A DNA stretch of 64,000 nt from Pseudomonadota bacterium. Lineage in GTDB: Bacteria > Pseudomonadota > Gammaproteobacteria > Xanthomonadales > Xanthomonadaceae. The translations under genes and the position numbers were made by a program. The stretch spans positions 1 to 64,000 of the forward strand of contig CAUJIN010000026.1 of assembly GCA_963205495.1 (NCBI GenBank), given 5' to 3'. Positions 30,430 through 42,068 of this stretch are shown piece by piece (position 1 is the first letter of the stretch; the number at the start of each line of letters is the position of its first letter). The notes under the pieces are model-generated. The model had not been told where the DNA came from. It saw nothing but the letters and a program-made list of their open reading frames with translations, and ran no database searches.

Positions 30430-31605
30430 TCAGCGGCGGCTGTTGCGCTTGGACGGCTTCTTGGTCAGGGCCGGGTCCAGCGGCGCGTAGGCCAACTGCT
30501 GGGGCGCACGCTGCGAACGCACGATGTCGCCCGCCTTGGGCATCTTCCCGCCCGCAAGGCGGGCAACGGAGAACTTGTCCTGCACCTGGGTGACCTCGAT
30601 GGAGCCGATTTCGCTCTCCTCGCTGCCCAGGCTGATGCCCGTTTCCGGATCGATCAACGCCTCGCCCTTGCTCATGAGCGACAGGCGGTCGCCCACCTGC
30701 ACGGCCCCCGCACCCAGGTTGAGGTAAATGCCCTTGGCGTCGGCCTTCACCACCGAGCCGCTGGCCGGGCGCGCGCCGATCTGCGCGATGAGGTCGTAGA
30801 CGCCTTCGTTGACAGCGGCGGTGACGGCCTGGCCGATGGGGGTCTTGGCGTACTGGCTCATGAAGCCGCCCATCGCGTTGGTGTTGCCGAAGCGCGCCGC
30901 ACCGAAACCGATGCCCGAATCCTTGATCTGGCGGTCCACCTGATTGGTGAAGATGACCTCGCTGGTGGTGGCGTCGATCAGGCGGAAATTCATGCCGATG
31001 ATCGAGGTCTTGCTGCCCACGTGCACGTTGCCGAGCAGGCCGCCGAGCCGGGTGCCCGAGGCCAGCGCGCCGACGTTGACGTTGTTTCCGGCCACGCCCG
31101 GCTCATAGCTGGTGATGACCACTTCGATCAGGTACTCGGCGCCGAGCACGCTGCCGATCTTGGCGGCCGAGGGCTGCGCCACGCGGCCGGAAGCGCCGAA
31201 ATCCTGCTCCTGCAGCACGTTTCCGATGGCCTGGCGCTCCACCATGCGGAAGCGACCGGTGCGGTGCATCACGTCGGTGATCATCGCCTCGATGCCGTTC
31301 ACCGGCACCGACTGGTAGGCGAAGGAAATGTCGGAGGAATAGCCTTCGCTGTTGCTGTAGGTGTAGCTGCTCATGCTGCTGCGGTTGTCCACCTTGCTCA
31401 CCGCCACGCGGGTCTTGGGTCCGCTGTACTCGGACCAGTCCACGTCGACCAGGTACAGCGTGTCCACCTCGGCCAGGTCGCTGGGCGCAGGCAGCGGAAT
31501 CGCCCGTCCATTGGCCACGGCGTGGGCGACGTACTCGCTGGCGCCCGCCGGCAGCGGCAGCAGGGCGGCCAGGGCGAGTGCGGAAAGAAGGGGCTTGAGA
31601 TTCAT
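30430..31605 (-). CDS. CsgG/HfaB-family secreted protein
   Basis: A 391-residue protein with a Sec signal peptide (residues 1-24, ending AGAS) and a CsgG-like domain (about 50-290). MHRTGRFRMVERQAIGNVLQEQDF, IGSVLGAEYLIEVVITSYEP and NFRLIDATTSEVIFTNQVDRQI are typical CsgG-family segments. CsgG itself is a lipoprotein forming the curli export pore, but there is no Cys in this signal, so lipidation is not expected. Residues 300-391 (VQVGDRLSLMSKGE onwards) look like a separate small beta-domain ending in a basic tail. No curli genes are nearby, and the role may be another envelope or penicillin-binding-protein-activator-like function. ATG at 31605 follows AGGTGG. Confidence 0.78.
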   Translation of the reverse strand: MNLKPLLSALALAALLPLPAGASEYVAHAVANGRAIPLPAPSDLAEVDTLYLVDVDWSEYSGPKTRVAVSKVDNRSSMSSYTYSNSEGYSSDISFAYQSVPVNGIEAMITDVMHRTGRFRMVERQAIGNVLQEQDFGASGRVAQPSAAKIGSVLGAEYLIEVVITSYEPGVAGNNVNVGALASGTRLGGLLGNVHVGSKTSIIGMNFRLIDATTSEVIFTNQVDRQIKDSGIGFGAARFGNTNAMGGFMSQYAKTPIGQAVTAAVNEGVYDLIAQIGARPASGSVVKADAKGIYLNLGAGAVQVGDRLSLMSKGEALIDPETGISLGSEESEIGSIEVTQVQDKFSVARLAGGKMPKAGDIVRSQRAPQQLAYAPLDPALTKKPSKRNSRR

Positions 31606-31801
31606 GGTTCCACCTGGCTGATTGATACGAAGAGACCTGGACACCCACCCGGACAACGCAACCGATTGCCCGGCGCATCTGAAAGACGTCACGACGAAGG
31701 AATACGCGACAGGGCCGGATTTTGCGCCCACGCGGGCCCAGTCCGTTCAGGTGCCGTGCATGGTACGGCGTTTTCGCCCACCTGCATACCCCGCCGCCGC
31801 G

Positions 31802-31830
31802 CTTGAAACCCGTGCTGCAGGACGCATTTA
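31802..31830 (+). promoter_or_regulatory. Heat-shock (sigma-32) promoter match upstream of clpB
   Basis: CTTGAA (31802-31807) is a perfect sigma-32 -35 core. After a 14-nt spacer comes ACGCATTTA (31822-31830), matching 7 of 9 bases of the -10 consensus CCCCATTTA. Position, 47 bp before the clpB ATG, and the nature of the gene both support it. Confidence 0.65.
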
Positions 31831-31876
31831 GCATCGCATCGCGGCCCGCGCCGCGCCTCATCACGGATTGCCCGCC

Positions 31877-34459
<2,583 letters not shown>

Positions 34460-34465
34460 AGAACC

Positions 34466-34506
34466 CGGCGATGGCGGAACCGCCGCAGACGATTCCGCCA
34501 TCGCCG
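34466..34506 (+). terminator. Terminator-like hairpin after clpB
   Basis: CGGCGATGGCGGAA (34466-34479) pairs perfectly over 14 bp with TTCCGCCATCGCCG (34493-34506) around a 13-nt loop, starting 6 nt after the clpB stop. There is no T-run, so release may rely on the hairpin plus other factors. Confidence 0.55.
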
Positions 34507-34791
34507 CGTGGCAAGGTGCGATTTGCCGTCGCCCGACGCAGGCCTCTTCAGCGATCCCATCCGGACCCGTCCGTGAAGAGGATCCTCAAGATGCTTGCCC
34601 TTGACCCCCGGTCCTCCGCAGGAATCACGACGAGCAGGGCCGCGCATGGGGAGGCGTTTGCCCGCCGCCCGAAGGAGTGATTTCCGCCGCTGCGGCTCTG
34701 CCACAATGCACGGCTGGTGGCGCGGATGCCGCTCTCATGCCTGGGACCACGGCGATGCGGCAGGAACGTGCAAGAAAATGACGGCAGGGCC
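34507..34791. other. Intergenic stretch clpB to acyltransferase
   Basis: No gene is supported in this stretch. It holds an 8-bp inverted repeat, CCTCTTCA (34543-34550) with TGAAGAGG (34574-34581), followed by the palindrome GAGGATCCTC. CACAAT near 34702 could be a weak -10 element for the acyltransferase gene. The six frames give only short arginine-rich peptides. Confidence 0.4.
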
Positions 34792-36834
34792 ATGAGCGAA
34801 TCCGGCGTCGCGCAGTCCGGGGCATCCGGGCGGGCCTTCCGCACCGACATCGAGGGCCTGCGGGCGCTGGCGGTGCTGGCGGTGCTGGGCTATCACGCGC
34901 AGGTGCCGGGGTTTTCCGGGGGCTTCGTCGGGGTGGACGTGTTCTTCGTCATCTCCGGATTCCTCATCACCGGCATCCTGTTCTCTGAAATCGCGCGAAC
35001 GGGCGCGGTGAACCTTGCGAACTTCTTCGCGCGGCGCGCGCGGCGCCTGCTGCCCGCCTCGGCGCTGGTGCTGGTGGTGACGGCGATCGCGGGCCGCTTC
35101 GTGCTGGCCCCGGTGGATCATCCGATGGTCGCCGGCGACCTCGCCGCGGCGGCGCTGTACGCGGTGAATCTGCGGATGGCCTGGCAGAGCGCGGACTATC
35201 TCGCCGGCGACCGCGACGGCAGCCCGGTGCTGCACTACTGGTCGCTGGCGGTGGAAGAGCAGTTCTATCTGCTCTGGCCGCTGCTGCTGCTCGCGCTGCT
35301 GGTGTGGCTGCCGCGCGGGCGTGGGCGCGCGGGCGGCGCGACGAGCCATTCGGCGCTGCGCGTTTTCCTGTTCGCGTGCTGTGCGATTTCCTTCGCGCTC
35401 GCGCTGTGGCTGACCGACCGCGCCCAGCCGTGGTCGTTCTTCTCGCCCTGGACGCGCGCCTGGGAGTTTGCCGCAGGGGCGCTGGTGTTCGCCTGGCGCG
35501 ACGCCCTGCTGCGCCTCTCCGGACGCGCCGCCGCAGCGCTGGGCTGGGCCGGTCTCGCGGCGCTGGCGCTGGCCGTGGCGCGCACCTCGGAAGCGGGATT
35601 TCCGGGCGTTTCGGCGTGGCTGCCGGTGCTGGGGACGGCGGCGATGATCGCCGCCGGCGCGCGCGGCGCGTTTTCCCCGGGCCAGCTCGGCGCGCTGCTG
35701 TCGCTGGCGCCGCTGCGCCTCATCGGTCGGCTTTCCTATTCGCTCTACCTCTGGCACTGGCCGGTGGTGGTGTACGCGATCCACGCCTTCGGCCCGATGC
35801 ACTGGAGCCAGAAGCTGGCCTGGACGCTGGCTTCGGCGGTGCCGGCGGCGCTGGCCTGGCGCTTCGTGGAAAAACCCGTCCACGAGGGCCGCATCGGTGC
35901 CGCAAAGCGCCCGGCCACCGGCGCGTGGATCGGCGCGGGGGCCTCGTGCAGCGGCCTCATCGCGGCGGCGTGGCTGGCGGGTCCGATGCTTTGGTCCGCC
36001 CCCTCGCCAGCCTCATCCGAAAGCGATGCGCCGCCCGCGCTGGAGGTGCAGATCGCCGCGGTGCGCGAGGATCTGCCTGCGGTCTACCGCGACGGCTGCC
36101 ACCTTTCGATCCAGGCCACGGCGTCGCCGCCTTGCGTCTACGGCCGCGCCGACGGCGCGCCGCGCGTCGTGCTTTTCGGCGACTCCAAGGCGGCGCAGTG
36201 GTTTCCGGCGCTGGAGGCGATCGCGCGCGAGCGCGGCTGGCGGCTGGAAAGCCTCACCAAGTCCGGCTGCCCTGCGCCCGAGGTGGCGCTGTGGTCGAAG
36301 AACCTCGCGCGCGAGTACCGCGAGTGTGGCCAGTGGCGCGAGGAAATCTTCGCCCGTCTGGCGCGCGAGCGCCCGGACCTGGTGATCGTGGCCAGCGTTT
36401 TTCCCGGCCGCGTGTTCGACTCCGCGCTTCGCAAGGAAGCCGATGCCGAACGCTCCCGCACGCTCTGGCAGGAGGGCTGGACGCGCAGCCTCGCGCGCCT
36501 GCGTCGGGCCGGCCTCGGCGCGACGCTCCTGATCGATACGCCCACCGCGCAGCAGGACATGGCCAGCTGCGTTTCCGCGCACCTGAAAAATCCGGAGGCC
36601 TGTAACCTTCCTCCGCCGGCGCAGGTCATCGCGGCGCTGGAACGCGAGGCGGCGCAATCCACCGGCATCCCGGTCATCGATCTCTCCGATCGCTACTGCC
36701 GCAGCGGAAGCTGCCCTGCGGTGATCGACGAAATCCTGGTCTACCGCGACAAGACGCACTTCACCCCGGCCTTCGTGCGCCACCTCGCCCCGGCGCTGGC
36801 CGAGCGCCTCGACGCGTTGCGCGTCCTCCCGTAG
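34792..36834 (+). CDS. Acyltransferase-3 / SGNH fusion (OafA/YrhL type)
   Basis: A 680-residue membrane O-acyltransferase, expected to add acetyl or similar groups to a surface glycan. Residues 12-395 are the acyltransferase-3 domain with about ten membrane helices; its catalytic His region is RTDIEGLRALAVLAVLGYHA, and GGFVGVDVFFVISGFLIT and YWSLAVEEQFYLLWPLLLL are diagnostic. Residues about 430-680 are a periplasmic SGNH hydrolase-like domain with the Ser block FGDSKAAQW and the catalytic Asp-His pair in YRDKTHFT. The target (O-antigen, capsule or peptidoglycan) is not readable; no glycan cluster is adjacent. ATG at 34792 chosen because MSESGV leads directly to the domain. Confidence 0.9.
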   Translation: MSESGVAQSGASGRAFRTDIEGLRALAVLAVLGYHAQVPGFSGGFVGVDVFFVISGFLITGILFSEIARTGAVNLANFFARRARRLLPASALVLVVTAIAGRFVLAPVDHPMVAGDLAAAALYAVNLRMAWQSADYLAGDRDGSPVLHYWSLAVEEQFYLLWPLLLLALLVWLPRGRGRAGGATSHSALRVFLFACCAISFALALWLTDRAQPWSFFSPWTRAWEFAAGALVFAWRDALLRLSGRAAAALGWAGLAALALAVARTSEAGFPGVSAWLPVLGTAAMIAAGARGAFSPGQLGALLSLAPLRLIGRLSYSLYLWHWPVVVYAIHAFGPMHWSQKLAWTLASAVPAALAWRFVEKPVHEGRIGAAKRPATGAWIGAGASCSGLIAAAWLAGPMLWSAPSPASSESDAPPALEVQIAAVREDLPAVYRDGCHLSIQATASPPCVYGRADGAPRVVLFGDSKAAQWFPALEAIARERGWRLESLTKSGCPAPEVALWSKNLAREYRECGQWREEIFARLARERPDLVIVASVFPGRVFDSALRKEADAERSRTLWQEGWTRSLARLRRAGLGATLLIDTPTAQQDMASCVSAHLKNPEACNLPPPAQVIAALEREAAQSTGIPVIDLSDRYCRSGSCPAVIDEILVYRDKTHFTPAFVRHLAPALAERLDALRVLP

Positions 36835-36851
36835 CGCCGGCGCGCGGCGCT
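36833..36851. terminator. Hairpin spanning two convergent stop codons
   Basis: AGCGCCG (36833-36839) pairs over 7 bp with CGGCGCT (36845-36851) around GCGCG. The hairpin occupies almost the whole gap between the acyltransferase and DUF3228 stop codons and touches both. No T-run. Confidence 0.3.
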
Positions 36852-37411
36852 CAGCGCCAGTTCGCGTGCGCCTCCCAGAACGCCACCGCCTGGCGATAGG
36901 CCTCGCGGTCCAGCGCCACGCCCGATCCGCCTTCCTCCACGCCCAGCGCATTGCGCATCATCGTGATCGGCGCCATCGGAATGGCCTGCGGCTCCATGGT
37001 GTAGAGGCAGCCCACCACGCCCCAGTCGGCCTCGATCGGCGAGCCTTCGCGCGCCAGCTGCTCGCGGCTGTAGAGGATCGGGAGGAGGTAATTCGCCACC
37101 GGCGGCTCCAGCCCCTCGAACCAGCGCACCAGCACCGGCAGTTCCTCGCGGCTGCGCGCCTCGTAGGCGCTGCGCAGCAGGTGGCGGTTCTCAGCGGTCA
37201 CGGGCAGCACCGAGGCGCGCGTGGAGGTCCAGTTGCGGTGCACGTGCAGCTTGCAGAAGGGAGCGTAGCCGGGCAGCACGCGTTCGGGCGCGTGGTCGTT
37301 GAGATGACGCTCGAATTCGGCGGCGGTGCAGTCGCGGATGGCGGTTGCGCGCCCGTCGCGGGGGAACAGGCGGGTTCGCGCGAAGTCGGTCAGGACGATC
37401 GGCATGGGCAT
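36851..37411 (-). CDS. DUF3228 family protein
   Basis: A 186-residue soluble protein matching the pattern of DUF3228: IVLTDFARTRLFPRDG at the start, HAPERVLPGYAPFCKLHVHRNW in the middle, and AIPMAPITMMRNALGVEEGGSGV near the end, followed by DREAYRQAVAFW. The family has no known function. No signal peptide or membrane segment is present. Two ATG codons (37411 and 37405) are possible; a GGAG lies 3 nt before the first and 9 nt before the second, so the shorter form is equally likely. It is divergent from the dipeptidase gene and convergent with the acyltransferase gene. Confidence 0.75.
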   Translation of the reverse strand: MPMPIVLTDFARTRLFPRDGRATAIRDCTAAEFERHLNDHAPERVLPGYAPFCKLHVHRNWTSTRASVLPVTAENRHLLRSAYEARSREELPVLVRWFEGLEPPVANYLLPILYSREQLAREGSPIEADWGVVGCLYTMEPQAIPMAPITMMRNALGVEEGGSGVALDREAYRQAVAFWEAHANWR

Positions 37412-37490
37412 TGGCTCCAAAAGAGGAATTATCCTCGGCAGCGGCCGCGCGTGCGCCGTCCCTTGAACCCGCCCTATCCGGAGATCTCCC

Positions 37491-38744
37491 ATGCCCCGTT
37501 CCACCGCTCCCGCACTTCGTCGCCTGGCCGCCGCGATCCTGCTCGCCAGCGCCGCGCCGCTGGCCGCGCAGGCCGCGACGCAGTGCCCGCTCACCGAGGT
37601 GCCGGAAGCCGACGCCTGGGCGCTGCATTCGCGCCTGGTCACGGTGGACACCCACATCGACATCGACCCGCGCTACGCCAGCGCCCAGCACGACCCCGGC
37701 ATTTTCACCCGCGGTCAGAACGACCTTCCCAAGATGCGCGCCGGCGGACTCGATGCCGCCTTCCTCATCCTCTACAGCGGGCAAGGCAAGCTCGACGAAG
37801 CCGGCATCGCCGAAGCGCGCGCGCTGGTGGAGGAAAAATACCGCGGCATCCAGCGGCTGGTTCGCGCCTATCCCGATCAGGTGGGCCTGGCCACCTCCGC
37901 CGATGAGGTGCTGGCGCTGCACGCGCAGGGCCGGCGCGCCGTGCTGATGGGAATGGAGAACGCCTATCCGCTGGGCATGGACGTGGGCCAGGTGCCGATG
38001 TGGGCGCAGCGCGGAGTGCGCTACGTCGGCCTCACCCACATGGGCCACAACCAGTTCGGCGGCAGCTCCAATCCCGACCCCGAGCTGGGCGACGCAGAAA
38101 GCGATCCGGGCCTGACTCCGCTCGGCCGCCAGCTCGTCGCCGCGCTCAACGACGCCGGCATCATGGTCGATGTTTCCCACGTCGGGCACCGCACCATGCT
38201 GGAGGCCACGCGCCTGTCGCGCGCTCCGGTGATCGCCTCGCACTCGGGCGCGATGGGCGTGCACCGCAACCTGCGCAACCTCGAGGACGACCAGCTCGAC
38301 GCCATCCGCGCCAGCGGCGGCGTGGCGCAGATGGTGGCCTTCCGCGACTATGTCGGCGAACCCGATCCTGCGATCCGGGAAGGCCAGCAGACCCTGCGAC
38401 AAAAGCATTTTCCCGAAGGCTGGGCCAAGGCCACGCCGGAGGCCGGAATGGCCTACATGGCCGAGCTGCGCGAACTGCGCCGCAAGAACCGCGACGTGAC
38501 GGTTTCCGACTTCGTGGACCACATCGACTACGCCGTGCGCCGCATCGGCATCGAACACGTGGGCATCGCCTCGGACTTCGACGGCGGCGGCGGAGTGTCC
38601 GGCTGGGACGATGCCAGCGAGACGGCCAACGTCACCCGCGAACTGATGCGTCGCTGCTATACCGAAGAGCAGATCCGCGCGCTGTGGGGCGGCAACCTGC
38701 TGCGCGTGATGCGCGCGGTCGAGGCCAAGGCCAAGCCGCACTGA
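37491..38744 (+). CDS. Membrane dipeptidase family protein (M19)
   Basis: A 417-residue secreted zinc dipeptidase of the renal dipeptidase family. Residues 1-28 form a Sec signal peptide ending AQA. Zinc ligands of the TIM-barrel are visible: VDTHIDID (His-x-Asp), MGMENAYPL (bridging Glu), SHVGHRTM and ASHSGAMGVHRN (His pair), and ASDFDGGGG near the C-terminus (Asp). It probably splits dipeptides, including D-amino-acid ones, in the periplasm. GGAG sits 7 nt before the ATG. upp follows 33 nt downstream on the same strand but is functionally unrelated. Confidence 0.9.
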   Translation: MPRSTAPALRRLAAAILLASAAPLAAQAATQCPLTEVPEADAWALHSRLVTVDTHIDIDPRYASAQHDPGIFTRGQNDLPKMRAGGLDAAFLILYSGQGKLDEAGIAEARALVEEKYRGIQRLVRAYPDQVGLATSADEVLALHAQGRRAVLMGMENAYPLGMDVGQVPMWAQRGVRYVGLTHMGHNQFGGSSNPDPELGDAESDPGLTPLGRQLVAALNDAGIMVDVSHVGHRTMLEATRLSRAPVIASHSGAMGVHRNLRNLEDDQLDAIRASGGVAQMVAFRDYVGEPDPAIREGQQTLRQKHFPEGWAKATPEAGMAYMAELRELRRKNRDVTVSDFVDHIDYAVRRIGIEHVGIASDFDGGGGVSGWDDASETANVTRELMRRCYTEEQIRALWGGNLLRVMRAVEAKAKPH

Positions 38745-38777
38745 TTTCCCCGCCCACCCATGCCGCCGAGCACGCCC

Positions 38778-39407
38778 ATGAAGATCGTCGAAGTCCGCCA
38801 CCCGCTCGTCCGCCACAAGATCGGCCTGCTGCGCGATGCCTCGCTCAACACCAAGGATTTCCGCGAACTGGTCACCGAGCTGGGCTCGCTGCTGGCCTAC
38901 GAAGCCACCCGCGACCTCGCCACCGAACGCACCACGCGCCAGGGCTGGGCCGGCGCGGTCGAAGTGGAGCGCATCGCCGGCGCCAAGATCACCCTCGTGC
39001 CGATCCTGCGCGCGGGGCTGGGCCTGCTGCCCGGCGTGCTGGCGATGATTCCCTCGGCGCGGGTGAGCGTGGTCGGGCTGCAGCGCGACGAATCCACGCT
39101 CCAGCCGATCGCCTACTACGAGCGCCTCACCGGCCGCCTCACCGAACGCGATGCGCTGATCCTCGACCCCATGCTGGCCACCGGCGGCAGCCTGATCGCC
39201 ACCATCGACATGCTCAAGCGCGCCGGCGCGCGCCGCATCAAGGGCATTTTCCTGGTGGCCGCGCCCGAAGGCCTCAAGGCGCTCGAAGCCGCGCATCCGG
39301 ACGTGGAGGTCTACACCGCCGCGATCGACGATCGCCTCAACGAGCACGGCTACATCCTGCCGGGCCTGGGCGACGCGGGCGACCGCATCTTCGGCACGCG
39401 GAGCTGA
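38778..39407 (+). CDS. upp: Uracil phosphoribosyltransferase
   Basis: A 209-residue salvage enzyme making UMP from uracil and PRPP. N-terminal [15 protein letters not shown] is the classic UPRTase start. [13 protein letters not shown] and the PRPP-binding loop [15 protein letters not shown] follow, and [16 protein letters not shown] is the C-terminal uracil-binding segment. Length equals that of E. coli Upp (208). The ATG at 38778 was chosen over the upstream in-frame ATG at 38760. Confidence 0.96.
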   Translation: MKIVEVRHPLVRHKIGLLRDASLNTKDFRELVTELGSLLAYEATRDLATERTTRQGWAGAVEVERIAGAKITLVPILRAGLGLLPGVLAMIPSARVSVVGLQRDESTLQPIAYYERLTGRLTERDALILDPMLATGGSLIATIDMLKRAGARRIKGIFLVAAPEGLKALEAAHPDVEVYTAAIDDRLNEHGYILPGLGDAGDRIFGTRS

Positions 39408-39472
39408 AAACGCACCCCGTGTAGAATCCTTCCGCACGCCGCATCGAGCGTGGATCACCGAGGGAATCTGCT

Positions 39473-40213
39473 ATGACTGCACGCACCGTTCTGGTCACCG
39501 GCGGCACCGGAGGCATCGGCACTGCCATCTGCAAGCGGCTGGCCGATGCCGGCCATCGCGTCGCCACCAACTATCGCAACGAGGAGAAATCCCGCGCCTG
39601 GCAGGCCGCCATGAAGGCGCAGGGCTACGATTTCATGATCGCCAAGGGCGACGTGACTTCGCCGGACGAAGCGGCCGTCATGGTGGGCGAAGTCGAAAAG
39701 GCGCTCGGCCCCGTCGACATCCTCGTCAACAACGCCGGCATCACCCGCGACGGCACCTTCCACCGCATGAGCGCGGACCAGTGGAACGATGTCATCAACA
39801 CCAACCTCAACTCCTGCTTCAACGTCACCCGCCCGGTGATCGAGGGCATGCGCGAGCGCAAGTGGGGCCGCATCATCCAGATCAGCTCGATCAACGGCCT
39901 CAAGGGCCAGTACGGACAGGCCAACTACGCCGCCGCCAAGGCCGGCATGCACGGCTTCACCATTTCGCTGGCGCGCGAGAACGCCAAGCTCGGCATCACC
40001 GTGAACACGGTTTCGCCCGGCTACGTCGCCACCGACATGGTGATGGCGGTGCCGGAGGAAGTTCGCGCCAAGATCGTCGCGGACATCCCCACCGGACGCC
40101 TCGGCAAGCCCGAGGAAATCGCCTACGCCGTGGCCTTCCTCGCCAGCGAGGAAGCCGCCTGGATCACCGGCTCCAACCTCGACATCAACGGCGGCCACCA
40201 CATGGGCTGGTAA
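39473..40213 (+). CDS. phaB: Acetoacetyl-CoA reductase
   Basis: A 246-residue short-chain dehydrogenase that reduces acetoacetyl-CoA to (R)-3-hydroxybutyryl-CoA with NADPH, supplying monomer for polyhydroxybutyrate. The Rossmann motif TGGTGGIG lies at residues 9-16 and NNAGIT near 86-91. The catalytic Ser is in ISSING, with Tyr-x-x-x-Lys in YAAAKAG. IEGMRERKWGRIIQISSINGLKGQ-type sequence and the C-terminal NGGHHMGW are hallmarks of PhaB over the related FabG. GGGAA precedes the ATG by 7 nt. phaR lies 228 bp downstream and the synthase genes follow on the opposite strand. Confidence 0.94.
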   Translation: MTARTVLVTGGTGGIGTAICKRLADAGHRVATNYRNEEKSRAWQAAMKAQGYDFMIAKGDVTSPDEAAVMVGEVEKALGPVDILVNNAGITRDGTFHRMSADQWNDVINTNLNSCFNVTRPVIEGMRERKWGRIIQISSINGLKGQYGQANYAAAKAGMHGFTISLARENAKLGITVNTVSPGYVATDMVMAVPEEVRAKIVADIPTGRLGKPEEIAYAVAFLASEEAAWITGSNLDINGGHHMGW

Positions 40214-40441
40214 GCCCGCTTCCCGGCGGCGGAACCGGGATCGTCCCGCCCCGTCTCCAGTCCTTCTTCCTCCGGAGAGGGCTGGAGCTCGGAACGCGGC
40301 GCGCCGGCTGTGCCGGACCGTGGCAGTACGCACTCGCACCGCGCGGTTTCGTCCTGCGCATGCTTGCATCGCCGTGCCGGGTACGCGATCCTGAGCAAAG
40401 GCTCTAACCGGCACCGGAGTTCTCCGGAAGCCGCACTAAGG

Positions 40442-40939
40442 ATGGTCATGGCCCACAAGCGTGTCATCAAGAAATATCCGAACCGCCGGCTCTACGACAC
40501 CGAGATTTCCAGCTACATCACGCTGGAAGACGTGCGGCAGCTGATCAGCGATGGCGAAGCCTTCGAAGTGGTGGACGCCAAGACCGGCGAGGATCTCACC
40601 CGCACCGTGCTGCTGCAGATCATCGCCGAGCACGAGGAGAAGGGGCAGCCGATTTTTTCCACCGAGCTTCTCACCCAGATCATCCGCTTCTACGGCGATG
40701 CGCTGCAGGGTTTCATGGGCAACTATCTGGAACGCTCGATGCAGCTGTTCCTCGATCAGCAGTCGCAGTTCCGCAGCCAGCTCACCAACCTCATGGGCCA
40801 GACGCCGTGGAGCATGCTGAACCAGCTCACCGAGCGCAATCTGGATATCTGGAAGAACCTCCAGCAAGGCCTGGTGGGTTCGATTCCCGCAGACGCCACG
40901 CGCAATCCCGCGTCCAAGACCACGGGCAGGAAGCCCTGA
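40442..40939 (+). CDS. phaR: Polyhydroxyalkanoate synthesis repressor PhaR
   Basis: A 165-residue PHA regulator. In known systems PhaR binds PHA granules and represses phasin genes and itself when polymer is absent. The N-terminal PHA DNA-binding domain covers about 5-65 (RVIKKYPNRRLYDTEISSYITLEDVRQLI), followed by the PHB accumulation domain (about 70-115, TRTVLLQIIAEHEEKGQPIFSTELLTQIIRFYGD as separate segments). Two starts are possible, ATG at 40442 or 40448. The longer upstream frame runs through non-family sequence and was rejected. A strong terminator lies 21 nt after the stop. Confidence 0.93.
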   Translation: MVMAHKRVIKKYPNRRLYDTEISSYITLEDVRQLISDGEAFEVVDAKTGEDLTRTVLLQIIAEHEEKGQPIFSTELLTQIIRFYGDALQGFMGNYLERSMQLFLDQQSQFRSQLTNLMGQTPWSMLNQLTERNLDIWKNLQQGLVGSIPADATRNPASKTTGRKP

Positions 40940-40960
40940 CGCGCCGCGCCTGCGGCATGC

Positions 40961-40988
40961 GAAAACGGGGCCGATCGGCCCCGTTTTC
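40961..40988. terminator. Bidirectional terminator, phaR / phaC
   Basis: GAAAACGGGGCC (40961-40972) pairs perfectly over 12 bp with GGCCCCGTTTTC (40977-40988) around a GATC loop. Each strand ends the stem with TTTTC, giving T-rich exits both ways. It lies in the 64-bp gap between the two convergent stops. Confidence 0.85.
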
Positions 40989-41003
40989 ATTTCCTCCCCG
41001 CAC

Positions 41004-42068
41004 TCAGCGCCGCGACAGCCAGTCGCAGATCGCGGTGGGCACTTCATGCTGGGCGCGGCTGGAGACGTAGATGCCGATGTGGCCGCCGCGGAAGGCCAGC
41101 TCACTGTAGTCCTTCGTCCCCACCAGCCCTTTGAGCGCGCGCGAGGCGTCGGGAGGCACGAGGTGATCCTGCAGGGCGTAGATGTTGAGCACCGGCATCG
41201 TCACGTCGGCCAGCGTCGGGGCGCGCGTTCCCACGCGGATGCCGCCGTTGACGAAGCCGTTGCCCTTGTAGAACTGGTTGACGAACTGGCGCAGCATCTC
41301 GCCGGCCTGGTCGGGCGAGTCGAAGATCCACTTCTCCATGCGCAGGAAGTCCTCGACCTGGCCGGCGTCCTCCAGCGTGTCGACGAAGCCGGCGTACTTC
41401 TGGAAGTTGAGCCGGAACGGCTTGAGCATGAGGTAGCTCACGTTCATCTGGTCGGCCGGCACGTTGCCCAGGGTTTCGACCATGAGGTCCATGTCGATGT
41501 TCTGGATCCAGCGTGAGAGCAGGTTGTCGGGCGTGTGGAAGTCCACCGGCGTCACCGTGGTGACGAGGTTGCGGATCTTCTCCGGGTGCAGGGCCGCATA
41601 GCACAGGGAAAGCACGCCGCCCTGGCAGATGCCCATCAGGTTGATCGCCTCGATCCCGTGGCTGGCGCGCAGGAAATCCACGCAGCCGCCGAGGAATCGC
41701 TCGACGTAGTCCTCCATGTCGAGGTAGCGGTCGGCCTGGTCGGGATAGCCCCAGTCGATGATGTAGACATCCTCGCCGCGCGAAAGCAGGCCGCGCACCA
41801 GCGAACGGTTTTCCTGCAGGTCCACCATGTAGGGGCGATTGACCAGCGCATAGCTGATCAGGAAGGGCACGGCATCCTTGCGCCGGTTCGGGTTGGCGTA
41901 GCGGTAGAGCGTGAGCTTGTCGTCGCGGTACACCGCATCCTTGGGGCTGCAGCCGAAATCGACATCGCCCACGGCGCGCAGGGTGTGCGGACCGGCCGCG
42001 AGACGGCGTTGGGCGTCAAACATCTCGCGCGCCCAGGTCGCAGGATCGATCATCATCGGAGAAATCAC
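41004..42068 (-). CDS. phaC: Class III poly(R)-hydroxyalkanoate synthase subunit PhaC
   Basis: A 354-residue class III PHA synthase catalytic subunit that polymerises 3-hydroxyacyl-CoA on the granule surface together with PhaE. It has the alpha/beta-hydrolase lipase-like box GICQGG with nucleophile Cys148, Asp301 in ALQDHLVPP and His330 in FRGGHIG. These align one residue off the Cys149/Asp302/His331 triad known for Allochromatium. Length (about 355) is typical of class III, not class I (about 590). The start taken is GTG at 42068, overlapping the phaE stop by 4 nt and preceded by GGAGGG; ATG codons at 42056 and 42053 are alternatives. Confidence 0.95.
   Translation of the reverse strand: MISPMMIDPATWAREMFDAQRRLAAGPHTLRAVGDVDFGCSPKDAVYRDDKLTLYRYANPNRRKDAVPFLISYALVNRPYMVDLQENRSLVRGLLSRGEDVYIIDWGYPDQADRYLDMEDYVERFLGGCVDFLRASHGIEAINLMGICQGGVLSLCYAALHPEKIRNLVTTVTPVDFHTPDNLLSRWIQNIDMDLMVETLGNVPADQMNVSYLMLKPFRLNFQKYAGFVDTLEDAGQVEDFLRMEKWIFDSPDQAGEMLRQFVNQFYKGNGFVNGGIRVGTRAPTLADVTMPVLNIYALQDHLVPPDASRALKGLVGTKDYSELAFRGGHIGIYVSSRAQHEVPTAICDWLSRR

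Noticed and set aside
37461..37480. CTTGAA before the dipeptidase gene considered as a sigma-32 promoter
   Set aside because: No -10 match at the right spacing, and the ATG is too close.
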